From an uncultured Anaerolineae bacterium (GTDB taxonomy: Bacteria; Chloroflexota; Anaerolineae; Promineifilales; Promineifilaceae), in NCBI GenBank assembly GCA_937943625.1, contig CALEAD010000079.1:1-64000 (forward strand): a DNA stretch of 64,000 nt, written 5' to 3'. Positions 35,194-44,478 of this stretch are shown piece after piece. Both the position numbers and the translations under genes were made by a program. Under the pieces are notes generated by a model. It saw only the letters and a list, made by a program, of their open reading frames with translations, had not been told where the DNA came from and did no database searches. How positions within the stretch are numbered: position 1 is the stretch's first letter; each line of letters starts with the position of its first letter.

Positions 35194-37017
35194 ATGGCTC
35201 GATGGAGACAAGCAGGCCGCAACTACGAAAGCGACCCAGACAAACGCGCCGCGCGCATTTCCCGTAAAAGTATCCAGGTTTACCGGCGACTGCTGGCTTA
35301 TGTACGGCCGTATCGTCGCTGGCTGATCATGGCCATTGTAACCCTGCTGATTAGTTCGGCGCTGGGGCTGGTGCTGCCGCTGGTTGTGCGCAATCTGGTA
35401 GACGTGGTCTTTGTAGACAAAAGTATGAGCACGCTAAACCGCATTGCCCTGCTGCTGCTGCTCGTCTTTGCCACCCAGGCCGTCTTTAGCTTCATGCACC
35501 GCCTTTCCCTGGCTTACGCTGGCGAAAAAGCGGTTGCCGACATTCGCGTGGCTGTCTACACCCACCTGCAAAATCTCTCCTTGCGCTTTTTTGCCGATCG
35601 GCGCACGGGCGAGATCGTTTCTCGCCTGACCAATGATGTCTCGCTGTTGCAAAGCGCAATTACGGACAACCTGGTAGCCCTTTTGCAGCAAGGGGTGACG
35701 CTGGTGGGTGCGGCCGTTTTGCTGTTTGTGCTCAATTGGCGGCTAACGCTGGTGATTTTGCTGGGCATTCCCGTGATGTCGCTGACGATGGTGGCGCTGG
35801 GGCGACATATTCGCCGCGCTTCACGCCAGGTGCAAGACGCGCTGGCAGAGGCAGCTAACGTGGTAGAAGAGACAACCGCCGGTATTCGCATTGTCAAATC
35901 TTTTGCGCGTGAGGGGTATGAAATCGGCCGTTTTTCCGCGCGCGTGCAGGAAACCTTTGCCGCGGCCATGCGCCGCGCCAAAATAGCGGCCGTGCTTGGC
36001 CCAATCATTGGCTTTATGGCCTTCTTTTCCATCACCATCACCCTCTGGTTTGGCAGCTTTGAGGTGATTGAGGGACGGCTGACGGCCGGGGGGTTGGTAG
36101 CTTACCTGATTTACACGATGATGGTCGCCGCGCCGGTGGCATCGCTGGCGGGGCTGTATGCACAGTTTCAATCGGCGCTGGGCGCTTCTGAGCGCTTGTT
36201 TGAGCTGCTGGATACACCGCCGGAGATTGTGAATGGGAGCGGTAAACGGCCGTTGCCCCCCATACAGGGCGCCGTCACTTTCGAGAATGTGCATTTTGAG
36301 TACAGCGATGCCCTGCCAGTGCTACGTGGCGTCAACTTCCAGGCACAGCCGGGGCAAGTGGTGGCCCTGGTTGGCCCCAGCGGCGCCGGCAAGAGCACGC
36401 TGGTGAACCTGATTCCCCGCTTTTACGACGTACTGGCTGGCCGCATCCTCATAGACGGCATAGATGTGCGCGAGGTAGAGGTGAAAAGCCTGCGCGAGCA
36501 GATCGGCATTGTGCCCCAAGAGACGCTGCTTTTTTCTGACACGGTAGCCGCCAACATCCGCTATGGCAAACTAGACGCGAGCATGGCCGAGATTGTGGCG
36601 GCAGCCAAAGCGGCCAACGCGCACGAGTTTATTGTGAAAGAGCTACCAGAAGGGTATGAAACGGCCGTTGGCGAGCGCGGCATCAAGCTCAGCGGCGGAC
36701 AGCGCCAGCGCATTGCTATTGCCCGCGCCATCCTCAAAGACCCACGCATCCTTATCCTGGACGAAGCCACTTCTTCACTCGATAGCGAGAGCGAGGCGCT
36801 GGTGCAAGAAGCGCTAGAACATCTGATGGCCGGGCGCACCTCTTTTGTCATTGCCCACCGCCTGAGCACGGTTGTGAACGCCGATTGGGTACTGGTGCTC
36901 AATCAGGGGCAGGTGGTAGAGCAAGGCACACACGCACACCTGTTGGCCAGTGCCAACGGCCTTTACCGGCGACTGTACCAGATGCAGTTCAGCAACGCCG
37001 AGGCAATGCTCATGTAA
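35194..37017 (+). CDS. ABC transporter, fused permease and ATPase (exporter, MsbA/BmrA-like half-transporter)
   Basis: The 607-residue protein has six membrane helices (residues about 35-320), then an ATPase domain. Walker A is GPSGAGKST, the Q-loop is QIGIVPQET, the signature is LSGGQRQR, Walker B is ILILDEATSSLD, and the H-loop His is in IAHRLST. All catalytic residues are intact. It would work as a homodimer exporting lipid, drug or peptide. The start has AAGGGAG 6 nt upstream, provided by a GACCGC-family repeat. It stands alone on the plus strand; the substrate is unknown. Confidence 0.93.
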   Translation: MARWRQAGRNYESDPDKRAARISRKSIQVYRRLLAYVRPYRRWLIMAIVTLLISSALGLVLPLVVRNLVDVVFVDKSMSTLNRIALLLLLVFATQAVFSFMHRLSLAYAGEKAVADIRVAVYTHLQNLSLRFFADRRTGEIVSRLTNDVSLLQSAITDNLVALLQQGVTLVGAAVLLFVLNWRLTLVILLGIPVMSLTMVALGRHIRRASRQVQDALAEAANVVEETTAGIRIVKSFAREGYEIGRFSARVQETFAAAMRRAKIAAVLGPIIGFMAFFSITITLWFGSFEVIEGRLTAGGLVAYLIYTMMVAAPVASLAGLYAQFQSALGASERLFELLDTPPEIVNGSGKRPLPPIQGAVTFENVHFEYSDALPVLRGVNFQAQPGQVVALVGPSGAGKSTLVNLIPRFYDVLAGRILIDGIDVREVEVKSLREQIGIVPQETLLFSDTVAANIRYGKLDASMAEIVAAAKAANAHEFIVKELPEGYETAVGERGIKLSGGQRQRIAIARAILKDPRILILDEATSSLDSESEALVQEALEHLMAGRTSFVIAHRLSTVVNADWVLVLNQGQVVEQGTHAHLLASANGLYRRLYQMQFSNAEAMLM

Positions 37018-37095
37018 AGTACCAGACAGTGGCGTTTTTGCTGGCTGCCAGTTTAGCCCAATTTGCCCAATCCGCGTTACGGCGCCAGGCGTGCG

Positions 37096-38127
37096 CTATC
37101 CCTCCCCCTCTACCTGGCGACCAGCGGCACGCCAGGCACGTTTGGCATCTTCATACCCCATGCGATAGAGTCGTTCGTGCCCTTCCCGGTTGTAGGTGAT
37201 AATGCGCTCTACCTCAATTGCCTGGCGCGGCGCCACAATGATGGGATCGGGCAAATCTTTGTATCCCTCCTCCAGGATATCGGGAATGCCATTGCCATTT
37301 TTGTCTTCAAACTCTACCTTTTCCCCCTGCAACCTGCTCATCAACAGCGCATTTGCCGCGCGCAAACGCGCGTTTTCCACCTGCAAGCGCACCAGCTCAT
37401 TGATGCGGCGAAACATCTTCAAATCTGCCTGAAAAGAGGCCAGCAGCGCCCACTCCAGGGTTGTGCTGGCGGCCGTCAACAAATTGCGCGGCCGTTCTGT
37501 GCGCACTTCTTCTCCCTCTTCCCACGGCGTCATCAGCACCACGACTATTTCCTCAGCGCCCGCGTCTATTGCCGGTCCCAGTGGGGTGTTTGCCACGGTG
37601 GCGCCGTCCCAATACAGGTTGCCGTGCAGTTGCGTGGCCGGATAGACAATAGGAATGGAACAACTGGCGATGATGTGGTCTAGTTCCAGCCGTTCCTGCC
37701 TCATGCGGCTGGGGTAAACGTCTGGGCTGTTGCCAAAGATGTGCAAGTGACCTGAGGTAACCTCAGTGGCAGTCACACGCAAATGCACGGCCGCTTCGTC
37801 CGAGTTGATGCGATCAAAGTTAATCCACCCTTCTCGTCGCAGCGTGTCGCGCAAGGGTGCTGTATCTAGTAAGAAACTGCCGGTGATGGGGTTCAAATTA
37901 GGGCGCTGCACGTCGCTGGTGCGTAAACGCTGCCACAACGCCCACAAGGAGTAAGCATTGTGCCCGGACGCCAGCGCCGCGCCATTCACGGCGCCGATGG
38001 ATGTGCCCACCACTACGTTGGCAAACCACTCATGTTCTTCCAAAAAACGCAAGACGCCGACGTGATAAGCGCCACGCCCCCCGCCACCGGATAAAACCAA
38101 AGCCCGTTTACGTTCTTGAGTTGGCAT
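37096..38127 (-). CDS. Patatin-like phospholipase
   Basis: The protein has 343 residues from ATG 38127. ALVLSGGGGRGAYHVGVL is the oxyanion hole, VVGTSIGAVNGA holds the catalytic Ser (GxSxG), and DGATVANTPL holds the Asp of the dyad. It hydrolyses acyl esters of lipids. The C-terminal third contains DKNGNGIPDIL, a calcium-loop-like motif of dockerin/EF-hand type, which is unusual for a patatin. The frame opens at 38346 inside the histidine kinase gene, so that extension is rejected. AAGGGGG precedes the ATG, behind a repeat. Confidence 0.88.
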   Translation of the reverse strand: MPTQERKRALVLSGGGGRGAYHVGVLRFLEEHEWFANVVVGTSIGAVNGAALASGHNAYSLWALWQRLRTSDVQRPNLNPITGSFLLDTAPLRDTLRREGWINFDRINSDEAAVHLRVTATEVTSGHLHIFGNSPDVYPSRMRQERLELDHIIASCSIPIVYPATQLHGNLYWDGATVANTPLGPAIDAGAEEIVVVLMTPWEEGEEVRTERPRNLLTAASTTLEWALLASFQADLKMFRRINELVRLQVENARLRAANALLMSRLQGEKVEFEDKNGNGIPDILEEGYKDLPDPIIVAPRQAIEVERIITYNREGHERLYRMGYEDAKRAWRAAGRQVEGEG

Positions 38128-38270
38128 ATTTTCCCCCTTGGGAATGACCGCCGACGGCCAATCGCTGACCACCGTCTGTAAGTGTAGCCCGGTGATTACC
38201 AAACCTGGCTGGCAGGCGCAGCAGGTTTGGTAACCACTGGGCGTTCTGTGGCTCCTTCGTGCCCTTCTGG
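38128..38270. repeat. GACCGCC repeat plus long hairpin between kinase and patatin genes
   Basis: 38144-38175 has GACCGCCGACGGCC and related units, with the minus-strand end leading into the patatin ribosome site. 38191-38207 and 38222-38238 form a 17-nt inverted repeat with 15 matches (arm GGTGATTACCAAACCTG), similar in type to the CAGGTT...AACCTG hairpins at 15656 and 52113. Confidence 0.7.
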
Positions 38271-40529
38271 TCATTGCTGGACAAACGGCCGATTGCGCCC
38301 AAATGCGGGCGCCCGTTTTCCGTTTTCGACGCCGTCTGGCTGGCACAAAGGCAACAAAATGTGGAACTCGCTGCCCGGCAACCGTTTTTCATCCTCACCG
38401 GGGGATTCGACCCAGATACGGCCGTTGTGCGCTTCAATTACCCCTCTGGCAATTGGCAACCCCAGCCCTGGCCCCGCACCCTTAAACTTGGTGCTGCTTG
38501 TTGAGTGAAGCTGCGGGTTGCCAATGCGGAAAAACTTCTCAAAAATCAGCTCATGATACTTGGGGTCAATGCCAATGCCGGTGTCGGCTACCACCAGCTC
38601 CACATATTCCACATCGCCTAATCTTGTGGGAACCAGCCGGGCGCTCACCGTGATCGTGCCATAATCTGGCGTATATTTCACGGCATTGCCAATGATATTT
38701 GTCAGGCTCTGCACCATGCGCTTAAAATCGGCGTGAATCGGTGGAATATCGGCCAACCCTTCAGTCTTCACGGTCAGTCGCCGTTCGGCTAAAGCGGCGC
38801 GCAATGGGTCTATGGCCAGCCGCACCAGCGTCTCCAGAGAAGTCTCCATAAAGTTAAGCTGCATTCCATCCACATCGAGCTGGCTGGCGTCTAGCATGGC
38901 AGAAATCAGCCGTTCTAACTGCGAGGAAGCGCGGTTAATGTGCCCCACAATCTCGCGCGTTTGCTCTTGCGAAAGGATATTTTCCGCATTCATGGCCGCC
39001 AGAATGTCGGCATACCCTTTTACCTGCGTCAAGGGCGTGCGCAGCTCATGCGACGCAATGGTAATAAAATCCGACTTTACGCGGTCCATCACCTCCAGCC
39101 GCTCGTTCTGACTCATCAAGTCAATGTTTAACTGCTTAATCTTCTCATTGCGCTCTTCCATCTCGCTGTACAGACGCGCGTTTTGCAGGGCAATGACCGC
39201 CTGATCGGCCATAGTTTGCAGCAAATCCAGCTCATCTCGTTGATAAGGCAGACCAGACTGCTTAGGCCCCATGGCGATTAATCCATCCAGCGTGCTGCCG
39301 TCGGTAATGGGCACGTATACATCCATCGCCATCTTTTTTAGCCAGGCACGTTCATGCGGTGGCAGGCTGGCGTATCGCCGGTCAAAGTCTAGCTCATACT
39401 GCAACAGCGGCTGGTGTTGGGCAAAGGCGCGCATAAATGGGCTGTTCGATGCAAACGTTACTGGCTCACGCGGTACGGAACCGATAGCTGGAATTACCTC
39501 TATCTGGTAACCATCTTCACTGTGGCTGATGAGCAAGAGCGCGCCATATTTTGTTTCCAGCAGTTCGCTGGCGGCGCCAAGAATAACGATTGCTAACTGA
39601 TTGACGTCGAGGATGCGCGAGGTGGCCTGGCTATAATTGCGCAGCACTTTGGTGGTATCAAAGCTGCCACCAAGCAGATAACGATTTGCTATGTGTTGCA
39701 ACCCATTCCGCAATGGTTGGTATAAAAGCAGGCTGATAAACAGCGCCGTAGACATCACCACAGTGGTAACTACCTCACTCCAATTTTGCCAGTTGCTTAT
39801 TTGCCACACCGCCAACAAAACAAATAGAACTGGCAGCGCTGAAAGCAGGGTTACCCCAATGAGCACCAGCATTTTTTGCACACGGGTGCGCACGTCAAAG
39901 ATGCGGTAAGAAGAAACGGCGTACGTGAGCGCCACAATGCCAATCAGACGGCTAACGTGCCCCGCCAGCACTGCCTCAGGCCATTGAAAAAAAAGAAGCA
40001 TCTCGCCCAAAAATGTGATGAGCAAGGCTATTGACCAAAAGAGGAGCCGGTTGGCGTGCCAGGGAAACTGTGCCGTGCGATAGTCGTTCCAGGTTTTGAA
40101 AAATATGAAGCTGGAGATCAAGAACCAGATAGCAAAATCAACCAAGCCCCGGTAGCTGGCCTGGAGGTTCAGCAGGGGAATGAAGGTGCTGCCCGGTAAG
40201 AAGAAGTCTGCTGCTACTGTCAGCAGAATGGCAATAACGCCAATGAGAAACCAGAGACGCTGCCGGGGCCAGTTTACGTATACGGCCGTTGTCAGGCCAA
40301 GAAACAGCGTTCCCACCAGCAGCGCTTTTAGCGCCACACCGTGCGGCAGCAGCCACTGCTGGCCAAATAAGAGGAGGAGCTGCCAGATGATCGAAGCGCC
40401 CAGAAATGCCAGGAACCAGCGCATTTGCATCTCTTCCTGACTGCGGCGCGCGAAGACAATCAGCAGTAGCAAGGTGTAAACGACTACTGCAACCAGAGAG
40501 AGGTTAGCGGGGGTGCTGGTAAGTGTCAT
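38271..40529 (-). CDS. Membrane-bound sensor histidine kinase with GAF domain
   Basis: The protein has 752 residues. The N-terminal part (about 1-270) has eight to nine membrane helices, a 7TM-type sensor. A GAF domain lies near residues 300-450 and a short coiled coil follows. HisKA has the phospho-acceptor in SHELRTPLTQVKGY, and the HATPase domain has NIIGNAVKYTPD (N box), DTGIGIDP (G1) and GPGLGLPIARG (G2). It should autophosphorylate in response to a membrane or small-molecule signal. No response regulator gene is adjacent, so its partner is elsewhere. Confidence 0.92.
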   Translation of the reverse strand: MTLTSTPANLSLVAVVVYTLLLLIVFARRSQEEMQMRWFLAFLGASIIWQLLLLFGQQWLLPHGVALKALLVGTLFLGLTTAVYVNWPRQRLWFLIGVIAILLTVAADFFLPGSTFIPLLNLQASYRGLVDFAIWFLISSFIFFKTWNDYRTAQFPWHANRLLFWSIALLITFLGEMLLFFQWPEAVLAGHVSRLIGIVALTYAVSSYRIFDVRTRVQKMLVLIGVTLLSALPVLFVLLAVWQISNWQNWSEVVTTVVMSTALFISLLLYQPLRNGLQHIANRYLLGGSFDTTKVLRNYSQATSRILDVNQLAIVILGAASELLETKYGALLLISHSEDGYQIEVIPAIGSVPREPVTFASNSPFMRAFAQHQPLLQYELDFDRRYASLPPHERAWLKKMAMDVYVPITDGSTLDGLIAMGPKQSGLPYQRDELDLLQTMADQAVIALQNARLYSEMEERNEKIKQLNIDLMSQNERLEVMDRVKSDFITIASHELRTPLTQVKGYADILAAMNAENILSQEQTREIVGHINRASSQLERLISAMLDASQLDVDGMQLNFMETSLETLVRLAIDPLRAALAERRLTVKTEGLADIPPIHADFKRMVQSLTNIIGNAVKYTPDYGTITVSARLVPTRLGDVEYVELVVADTGIGIDPKYHELIFEKFFRIGNPQLHSTSSTKFKGAGPGLGLPIARGVIEAHNGRIWVESPGEDEKRLPGSEFHILLPLCQPDGVENGKRAPAFGRNRPFVQQ

Positions 40530-40646
40530 AGCCTGTATGTCGCGCTGCTATTGTATCTTTGGCCAGGAGGAGGAGCAATGCACACAGAAATAAGGTGACT
40601 TAGAGACCGGCTTGGGCGACCCCGTATAGCTACATTGGCTGTAAGC

Positions 40647-40673
40647 AAAAAGCGCGGCATAGGCCACGCTTTT
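40647..40673 (-). terminator. Rho-independent terminator of tRNA-Ser
   Basis: On the minus strand AAAAGCGTGGC, a CTAT loop and GCCGCGCTTTTT form an 11-bp stem with a single G-U pair, followed by a T-run. It starts 4 nt after the tRNA 3' end. Confidence 0.85.
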
Positions 40674-40677
40674 GTGA

Positions 40678-40765
40678 CGGACAGGGTGGGATTCGAACCC
40701 ACGGTACGGACAAGCCGTACACAGCATTTCCAATGCTGCACCTTCAGCCTCTCGGTCACCTGTCC
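40678..40765 (-). tRNA. tRNA-Ser(GGA)
   Basis: The 88-nt class II tRNA reads on the minus strand. The acceptor stem GGACAGG pairs with CCTGTCC, with G as discriminator base as expected for serine. The anticodon arm has stem CAGCA/TGCTG and loop TTGGAAA, giving anticodon GGA for UCC/UCU codons. The long variable arm (GTACGG/CCGTAC) and the T-arm GTGGGTTCGAATCCCAC are present. CCA is not encoded. A terminator hairpin follows. Confidence 0.97.
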
Positions 40766-40849
40766 TGGATAGCGAGGCAATTATAACAATGGCGGGCAGG
40801 GATGCAAAATCGGCCGTTTTGCGTCCGCAATTCTCAACTTGGGCATGAT

Positions 40850-43093
40850 TCATCCTCTTCGCTGCCGCATGGCGCTTACGCCAATAAGCAGGAGCGCCAA
40901 CAGCGAAACAGCGCCACCCCAAAGGAAAATGGTGGGCACAAATCGCCAGATAATTTCGCTTTCGCCCGCGGGAATGCAGACAGCGCGCACGGCTGTGTAT
41001 GCCGTATACCAGCTTTCGCGCGCGCCATTGATGGTCACCTGCCAGCCAGGGTATGCCGTCTCGGCCAGAATGAGTAACGCGGGAGCGCTGCTTTGGGCGC
41101 GAATGCGCCAGTAGCCAGGAGCCTTCTCCAGCAATTCGGCTGTGCCGGAGACGCTGCCGGCAAGCGAGCAGGCCGGCGGCTGCGCCAGAATGGCTGTTGT
41201 CGTGGGGTCAAAATCAGGTTGGTGGATGCGCGCCGTCGCCGCCTGCGGATCAGCAATGATTTCGGCCTGCCCCACCAGCCGCGCCGGTGGCAGTGTGCGT
41301 CCACGTTGATAAATCCAGGTATTGCCCTGTTTTGCCAGCAACGTCAACGGCCGTTCTCCTTGCGTATACTGCTCCAGCGGCACGGGGGCAACCACCAGCG
41401 CCGCGCCTAGCACGTCATAGGCAGAAGAGCGTGGGTCTGGCACGGAGCTAGCCAGGGCAATGGTGTCTGCCGGCTCCAAAGAGGCATAACCAAACATGCT
41501 GTAGATTTGCAGCGTCAGGGAAAAGCTCTGGCTAAATTCAGGCACACCCCAGGGCAGCACCTTGAGCGGTTCTTCACCGACCACTGCTTTCACGTCAAAC
41601 CAGATGGCGTCGGGTACGGCCGTTTCTAAACGCACCATTTTGAAAGCAAACAGCCACATATCGGTTACCGCCAACAGCAGCAACGCCCCACCCCAACTCT
41701 GCCGCCTCTGGGGCTGTTCACTCATCAGGTAGGCCCAAATCAGCGTCCCGCCCACACCCCAGACAAAAAGCGCCACGCCATAGCCGCCCACTTGCTGCCA
41801 CAAACGGCCGCTTGTCTCCGTGGGGTGAATGGTTATAAACAGCGCCCCTGTGACCGCCAGCGCCAGGAATAAGGCAACGCCAACAGCCGTAAGCGACCAG
41901 CGCCAATAGCCTGCCAGCTGCGCCTTTCGCTCCGCCAGCGGTAGCTCTTGCCAGCGCGACAGTGCGTGCGCCAACAGCGCCGTAGCCGCCACAAGAAAGA
42001 GAAAGGCGGCGCGAGCCGGTGCGCGCACCAGGCGAAAGGGAGGCAGCCAGTCAAAGGCAAAGCGATAGAGCACGCCATAGCGACCCAGCGCCAGACTCAG
42101 GCCAAGCAGCATCAGCAACACGTAAAACCAGGTTAATTTATCTGCGCGGCGCAGCGCCAGCAGCAGCGCCAGCAGCGCCAACACCCCCGCGTAGTAGGTT
42201 AGCTCCTCAAACGTGGGCACGCTCCAGTAGCCGACACGAGTTGGCTCGCCAAAGAAGTGTGGCAGCAGCAGCGTGATCAGGTGTGCCGGCGGCAAGGAAT
42301 AATCGGTGGCAAATTCATAGTCGGCGGTGCTGACCCGGTTGGTAGCGGCGCTAAACTGCGCAAAGGGCACAAGCTGCACAGCAGCCAGCGCCAACCCCAG
42401 CAGCAGCATGATGGCCGCCTGCCGCACCACAACTACCCGGCGCCCCGGCTGCGTCAGCCACAAATAGAGCGCCAGCGCCCCCCACAGCAGACCAATGTAT
42501 AAGAAAGAGGGCAGGTGCCCGGCTAAAATAGCAAGTCCAAATGGCAGCGCCGCGACAACGGCCGTTTCCCATCTCCCCTGCCGCACTGCCCAGGCCAACC
42601 CCAGCAAAATCCAGGGCGTCCAGCTATCAATGGCATAAACGGCGCTATGCCCGGCCCACAGCCGTCCCGCCAGCAAGCCGCTGAAGGCAAAGGCCACGCC
42701 GGCCAGCAACGCGGGCAGCCGTCTTGCCCCCAGGTAGCGCGTGAAGGCAGCCATGCCCACACCGGCAAGGGCCACGTGAAATGCCATGTACCAACTAACG
42801 CCCACATTGGCAGGCAAAATAAACATCAGCCAGGCGGGGGGATAGAAAGCGCTCTGCTGTGGGTCGGCCATCAGCGGGTTGCCATTAAAGCGGTATGGGT
42901 CCCAAAATGGCAGCGTGCCCTGGCGCAGGGCATCGTGAACGGCCTGATAAAGGGGCAGGTAAGCGCCTCGCATGTCGTACCCGCCCAACACCTGGCCAGC
43001 CGGCGGAAAGAGGGTGCGATTGAAAAAGAGCAGGGAGAGGAGGAGGAAAACGGCCGTGTTCTGCACCCACTCACGTCGCCAGAATCGAGACAT
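40850..43093 (-). CDS. YfhO-like multi-spanning membrane protein
   Basis: The 747-residue protein has about twelve membrane helices and a C-terminal extracytoplasmic region (residues about 500-720) ending with another helix. The N-terminal loop GGYDMRGAYLPLYQAVHDAL and the segment FWDPYRFNGNPLMADPQQSAFYPP are typical of the YfhO/GT-C-like family, whose Bacillus members are linked to glycosylation of wall or lipid polymers. Catalysis is not proven. It starts 4 nt after the GNAT stop and is the last gene of the tatA-tatB-tatC-GNAT run. Confidence 0.78.
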   Translation of the reverse strand: MSRFWRREWVQNTAVFLLLSLLFFNRTLFPPAGQVLGGYDMRGAYLPLYQAVHDALRQGTLPFWDPYRFNGNPLMADPQQSAFYPPAWLMFILPANVGVSWYMAFHVALAGVGMAAFTRYLGARRLPALLAGVAFAFSGLLAGRLWAGHSAVYAIDSWTPWILLGLAWAVRQGRWETAVVAALPFGLAILAGHLPSFLYIGLLWGALALYLWLTQPGRRVVVVRQAAIMLLLGLALAAVQLVPFAQFSAATNRVSTADYEFATDYSLPPAHLITLLLPHFFGEPTRVGYWSVPTFEELTYYAGVLALLALLLALRRADKLTWFYVLLMLLGLSLALGRYGVLYRFAFDWLPPFRLVRAPARAAFLFLVAATALLAHALSRWQELPLAERKAQLAGYWRWSLTAVGVALFLALAVTGALFITIHPTETSGRLWQQVGGYGVALFVWGVGGTLIWAYLMSEQPQRRQSWGGALLLLAVTDMWLFAFKMVRLETAVPDAIWFDVKAVVGEEPLKVLPWGVPEFSQSFSLTLQIYSMFGYASLEPADTIALASSVPDPRSSAYDVLGAALVVAPVPLEQYTQGERPLTLLAKQGNTWIYQRGRTLPPARLVGQAEIIADPQAATARIHQPDFDPTTTAILAQPPACSLAGSVSGTAELLEKAPGYWRIRAQSSAPALLILAETAYPGWQVTINGARESWYTAYTAVRAVCIPAGESEIIWRFVPTIFLWGGAVSLLALLLIGVSAMRQRRG

Positions 43094-43097
43094 AGGC

Positions 43098-43658
43098 TCA
43101 GCGCTCCAGGTGTCGCTTCATAAAAATGGCAATTTCGTCTCTCCCTTCTAAATTCTCTGGGTCGTAGTAAGAGACATCCACCCCCTCAATGGCAAAGCCC
43201 AGGGCACGGTAGAAACGAATGGCAGGCACATTGGTGTTTTGCGTTTCTACCAGCACCAGGCGCGCCCCGGCTTCGTAGGCCTGTGCACAAACGAACTCCA
43301 TTAGCTGGCGGCCAATACCCTGCCGCCGGTACGCCTCGCTGACGTGAAACTCCCATAGCCAGAAGGTGCGATTCCAGGCGTGCATTTCTGCCAGGGCAAC
43401 GGCCGTTAACTGTTCCCCCACGTAAGCACCAAAGGCGTATTTGCCGCGCAGCAGGTCACGGTAAATGGCCATCATCTCGGCGTCGGTAGTGAACTGGCGG
43501 GTATAGGGCTGCGCCAGCGGTTCCAGGTGCAAGGAAAGGGAAAAGTGCGTAGGCGTCTCGTAGCGTTCCACCACGTACTTTTCATTTGAGGTGTAGCCTG
43601 TCATCAGGCGCGTTACCGCCAGCAGATCAGGGAGTTTTAACGGCCGTATATCAGGCAT
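43098..43658 (-). CDS. GNAT family N-acetyltransferase
   Basis: The 186-residue protein carries the acetyl-CoA pyrophosphate loop RRQGIGRQLMEF, preceded by WEFHVSEAYR, and the C-terminal signature NVPAIRFYRALGFAIEGVDVSYYD in recognisable parts. It would acetylate an amine on a small molecule or protein. The open frame to 43730 overlaps tatC, so ATG 43658 (MPDIRPLKLPD) is preferred. It sits between tatC and the YfhO-like gene, so co-transcription is likely, but no functional link to protein export is evident. Confidence 0.85.
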   Translation of the reverse strand: MPDIRPLKLPDLLAVTRLMTGYTSNEKYVVERYETPTHFSLSLHLEPLAQPYTRQFTTDAEMMAIYRDLLRGKYAFGAYVGEQLTAVALAEMHAWNRTFWLWEFHVSEAYRRQGIGRQLMEFVCAQAYEAGARLVLVETQNTNVPAIRFYRALGFAIEGVDVSYYDPENLEGRDEIAIFMKRHLER

Positions 43659-43689
43659 AAGAAAGTGGAGAGCGGGTGATGAGGAGTGG

Positions 43690-44478
43690 TTAGTCAATTG
43701 CCATAGAGCGCTCGAACTGGCGCTGCCCAATCCAGGCCAGGCCGATACTCATCACATACAGCACCAGCAGCGGCGTCATTGTCAACAACATCGTCACCGG
43801 ATCAATCGAAGGCGTAATCACCGCCGCCAGCACGGCAATCCCCACGACGGCCACACGCCACTGTTCACGCAGCGTTTTTGCCGTCACCAGCCCCACGCGT
43901 GCCACAAAGTAAACGATCACCGGCATCTCAAAGCTTAGCCCCACCCAAAAAAGCATACTGATAATAAAGTTCATGTACTCTTGCCCTTGCCAGTCAGCGC
44001 GAAACACCTCTGGCAAAAAGTTGGCCAAAAAGAAAATGGCCGCCGGCGCCAGCACAAACCAGGAAAAGGCAATGCCCAGGCCAAAAAGGAGCAACGCGCT
44101 GGGCACAAACACATAGATATACCGCTTCTCGCGCCGCGTCAGGCCGGGAGCAATAAACAGCCAGAACTGCACCAGCACAAATGGCATCGAAATAACCGCC
44201 CCAGAGAGCAGCGCCACCTTAAAGAAGGTTTCGATGCCTTCCGTGGGGCGAATGGTCTGAAGCTGAGCGCCATTGGCGCTCCTGGCGTAAGGGGTGAGCA
44301 AGAAATTGAGCAGCGGTTCAGCAAAGGCGAAGCTGATGATGGTGGCCAACAGCAAAATGGCCGCTACCCACGTCAGGCGGCGGCGCAAATCATTCAGATG
44401 TTCGAGCAGGGACATCTCTGTGCCATTTGCTCCATCTGCTTCTTCTGGCTGGCTGTTACGGGCAGTGGCAGGCTTCAT
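43690..44478 (-). CDS. tatC: Sec-independent translocase subunit TatC
   Basis: The 262-residue protein has six membrane helices. MSLLEHLNDLRRRLTW near the N terminus is the signature cytoplasmic segment that recognises twin-arginine signal peptides. FALPF-like segments appear as MPFVLVQFWLFIAPGLTRREKRY, read in parts, with FEMPVIVYFVARVGLV later. It forms the receptor core of the Tat complex in the cytoplasmic membrane. It overlaps tatB by 4 nt. About 25 extra residues precede the signature. Confidence 0.96.
   Translation of the reverse strand: MKPATARNSQPEEADGANGTEMSLLEHLNDLRRRLTWVAAILLLATIISFAFAEPLLNFLLTPYARSANGAQLQTIRPTEGIETFFKVALLSGAVISMPFVLVQFWLFIAPGLTRREKRYIYVFVPSALLLFGLGIAFSWFVLAPAAIFFLANFLPEVFRADWQGQEYMNFIISMLFWVGLSFEMPVIVYFVARVGLVTAKTLREQWRVAVVGIAVLAAVITPSIDPVTMLLTMTPLLVLYVMSIGLAWIGQRQFERSMAID

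Noticed and set aside
38128..38346. 73-residue N-terminal extension of the patatin frame
   Set aside because: It overlaps the end of the histidine kinase gene, passes through a repeat hairpin and is not patatin-like. The ATG at 38127 has a good ribosome site and starts just before the oxyanion-hole motif.
40548..40922. Minus-strand open frame over the tRNA-Ser region
   Set aside because: It runs through a complete tRNA and its terminator, so it cannot be a real protein gene.
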